DNA from: Lumbricus terrestris
Lineage: Eukaryota; Annelida; Clitellata; Crassiclitellata; Lumbricidae
NCBI GenBank assembly: GCA_949752735.1
Contig: OX457041.1
Coordinates: forward strand, 30,034,900 to 30,098,899
DNA: 64,000 nucleotides
Direction of reading: 5' to 3'
Made by a program: the position numbers and the translations under genes. The notes beneath the pieces were generated by a model that was given only the letters and a program-made list of their open reading frames with translations, was not told where the DNA came from and did no database searches. This document shows positions 63,464-64,000 of this stretch, piece by piece. Position 1 is the first letter of the stretch; each line of letters begins with the position of its first letter.

Positions 63464-64000
63464 AGTTGCAGAAACATTGGCCATCATTTTTAGATTGACG
63501 TAACTTCTTAGAGTAGATAATAGGCTGTGTATTTGTTGGTTTCTCGCGAAAACATGCGTTGTACGAGGTATACATACGCTGTAGGCCTATAATATTATAT
63601 TATTGCGCATGTACGGTAAGCTTGCATGTCTAACCATTATTACTTACGAATTTATGATAATAATTATATTAAAACTTAGGCCTGTTGTTAAAATTATAAT
63701 CGCAAGCAATTATAGTTATTTTTTATTATTCTATCGAATAAGCCTACTGCATGCTTACGCGCTGGTTTCTTGTTAGGCCTAATTATTGAAATAGGTCTAA
63801 TAGCGAACATCAAAATTATTGACTTATCTTTCTTATCCTCTTAAAATCAGCAAGAAACTGTCACTAGGCTAAATCTCTAAAACAATTACTCTGTACAAAA
63901 TTCAAACAATGCCATACAAGTTAAATTTCAACATTACATGTATATATAGGGTCTACCGACCAATCTAATAATTATAGGCCTACCCTGGCTTCAACACGAC

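Larger units (their letters stand above)
52840..64000 (+). repeat. Tandem segmental duplication, unit about 2.57 kb (exon plus intron)
   Basis: Introns after exons 1-5 align over their whole length with sparse differences, for example AAAATATAGTGGTGTAG against AAAATAATATGTGTAG, so these are real duplicates and not one repeated assembly segment. The last intron is cut by the window end. Confidence 0.9.

Overview
This window is eukaryotic nuclear DNA, almost certainly from a marine invertebrate. It has spliced genes with consensus GT-AG introns, TATA boxes, microsatellites, and several kinds of DNA transposon, LTR and non-LTR element nested in each other. The very frequent word TAGGCCTA, and foldback transposons whose arms end in short tandem repeats (the layout known from sea urchin TU elements), make an echinoderm the best guess. 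That is inference, not proof. There is no bacterial-style gene organisation.

Layout. 1-10.6 kb: a foldback (long inverted repeat) transposon, 542-10571, flanked by a perfect 9-bp target duplication. Its left arm carries a palindrome-bearing MITE (982-1125) and its right arm a 4.6-kb Ty3/gypsy-type LTR retrotransposon (5336-9971) with identical LTRs but a broken pol. 11.2-12.9 kb: a 5'-truncated non-LTR reverse transcriptase on the minus strand. 13-16 kb: hAT-type MITEs and tandem repeats. 16196-27095: a decayed hAT transposon whose transposase was split by an 8.66-kb TIR element, 17275-25932. That inner element has 424-bp TIRs, a 6-bp target duplication and AG/CT ends as in Maverick/Polinton elements, but it carries only a spliced type-B DNA polymerase gene and a convergent spliced PC4-like ssDNA-binding gene. 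I find no integrase, ATPase, protease or capsid gene. A 56-nt cassette exon would switch its plus-strand transcript between a 237-aa protein and a 1447-aa polymerase fusion.

28-37 kb: a host gene on the minus strand, rebuilt from seven exons whose phases all agree. It encodes a Ser/Arg/Pro-rich protein of unknown function, with repeats in its introns, including a 700-bp foldback element 16 nt from a splice acceptor. 38-51 kb: mainly transposon remnants (two mariner-like families, hAT MITEs, a tRNA-derived SINE, a foldback element) and microsatellites; no convincing host gene.

52.4-64 kb: part of a plus-strand host gene built from tandem exon duplications. Five symmetric phase 1-1 exons (155, 145, 145, 145 and 145 codons) encode near-identical extracellular-looking beta-sandwich domains, repeating about every 2.57 kb (2.24 kb for the last interval). 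One MITE is present in all five introns and a second in only the first three, which orders the duplications. The gene starts and ends outside the recognised exons.
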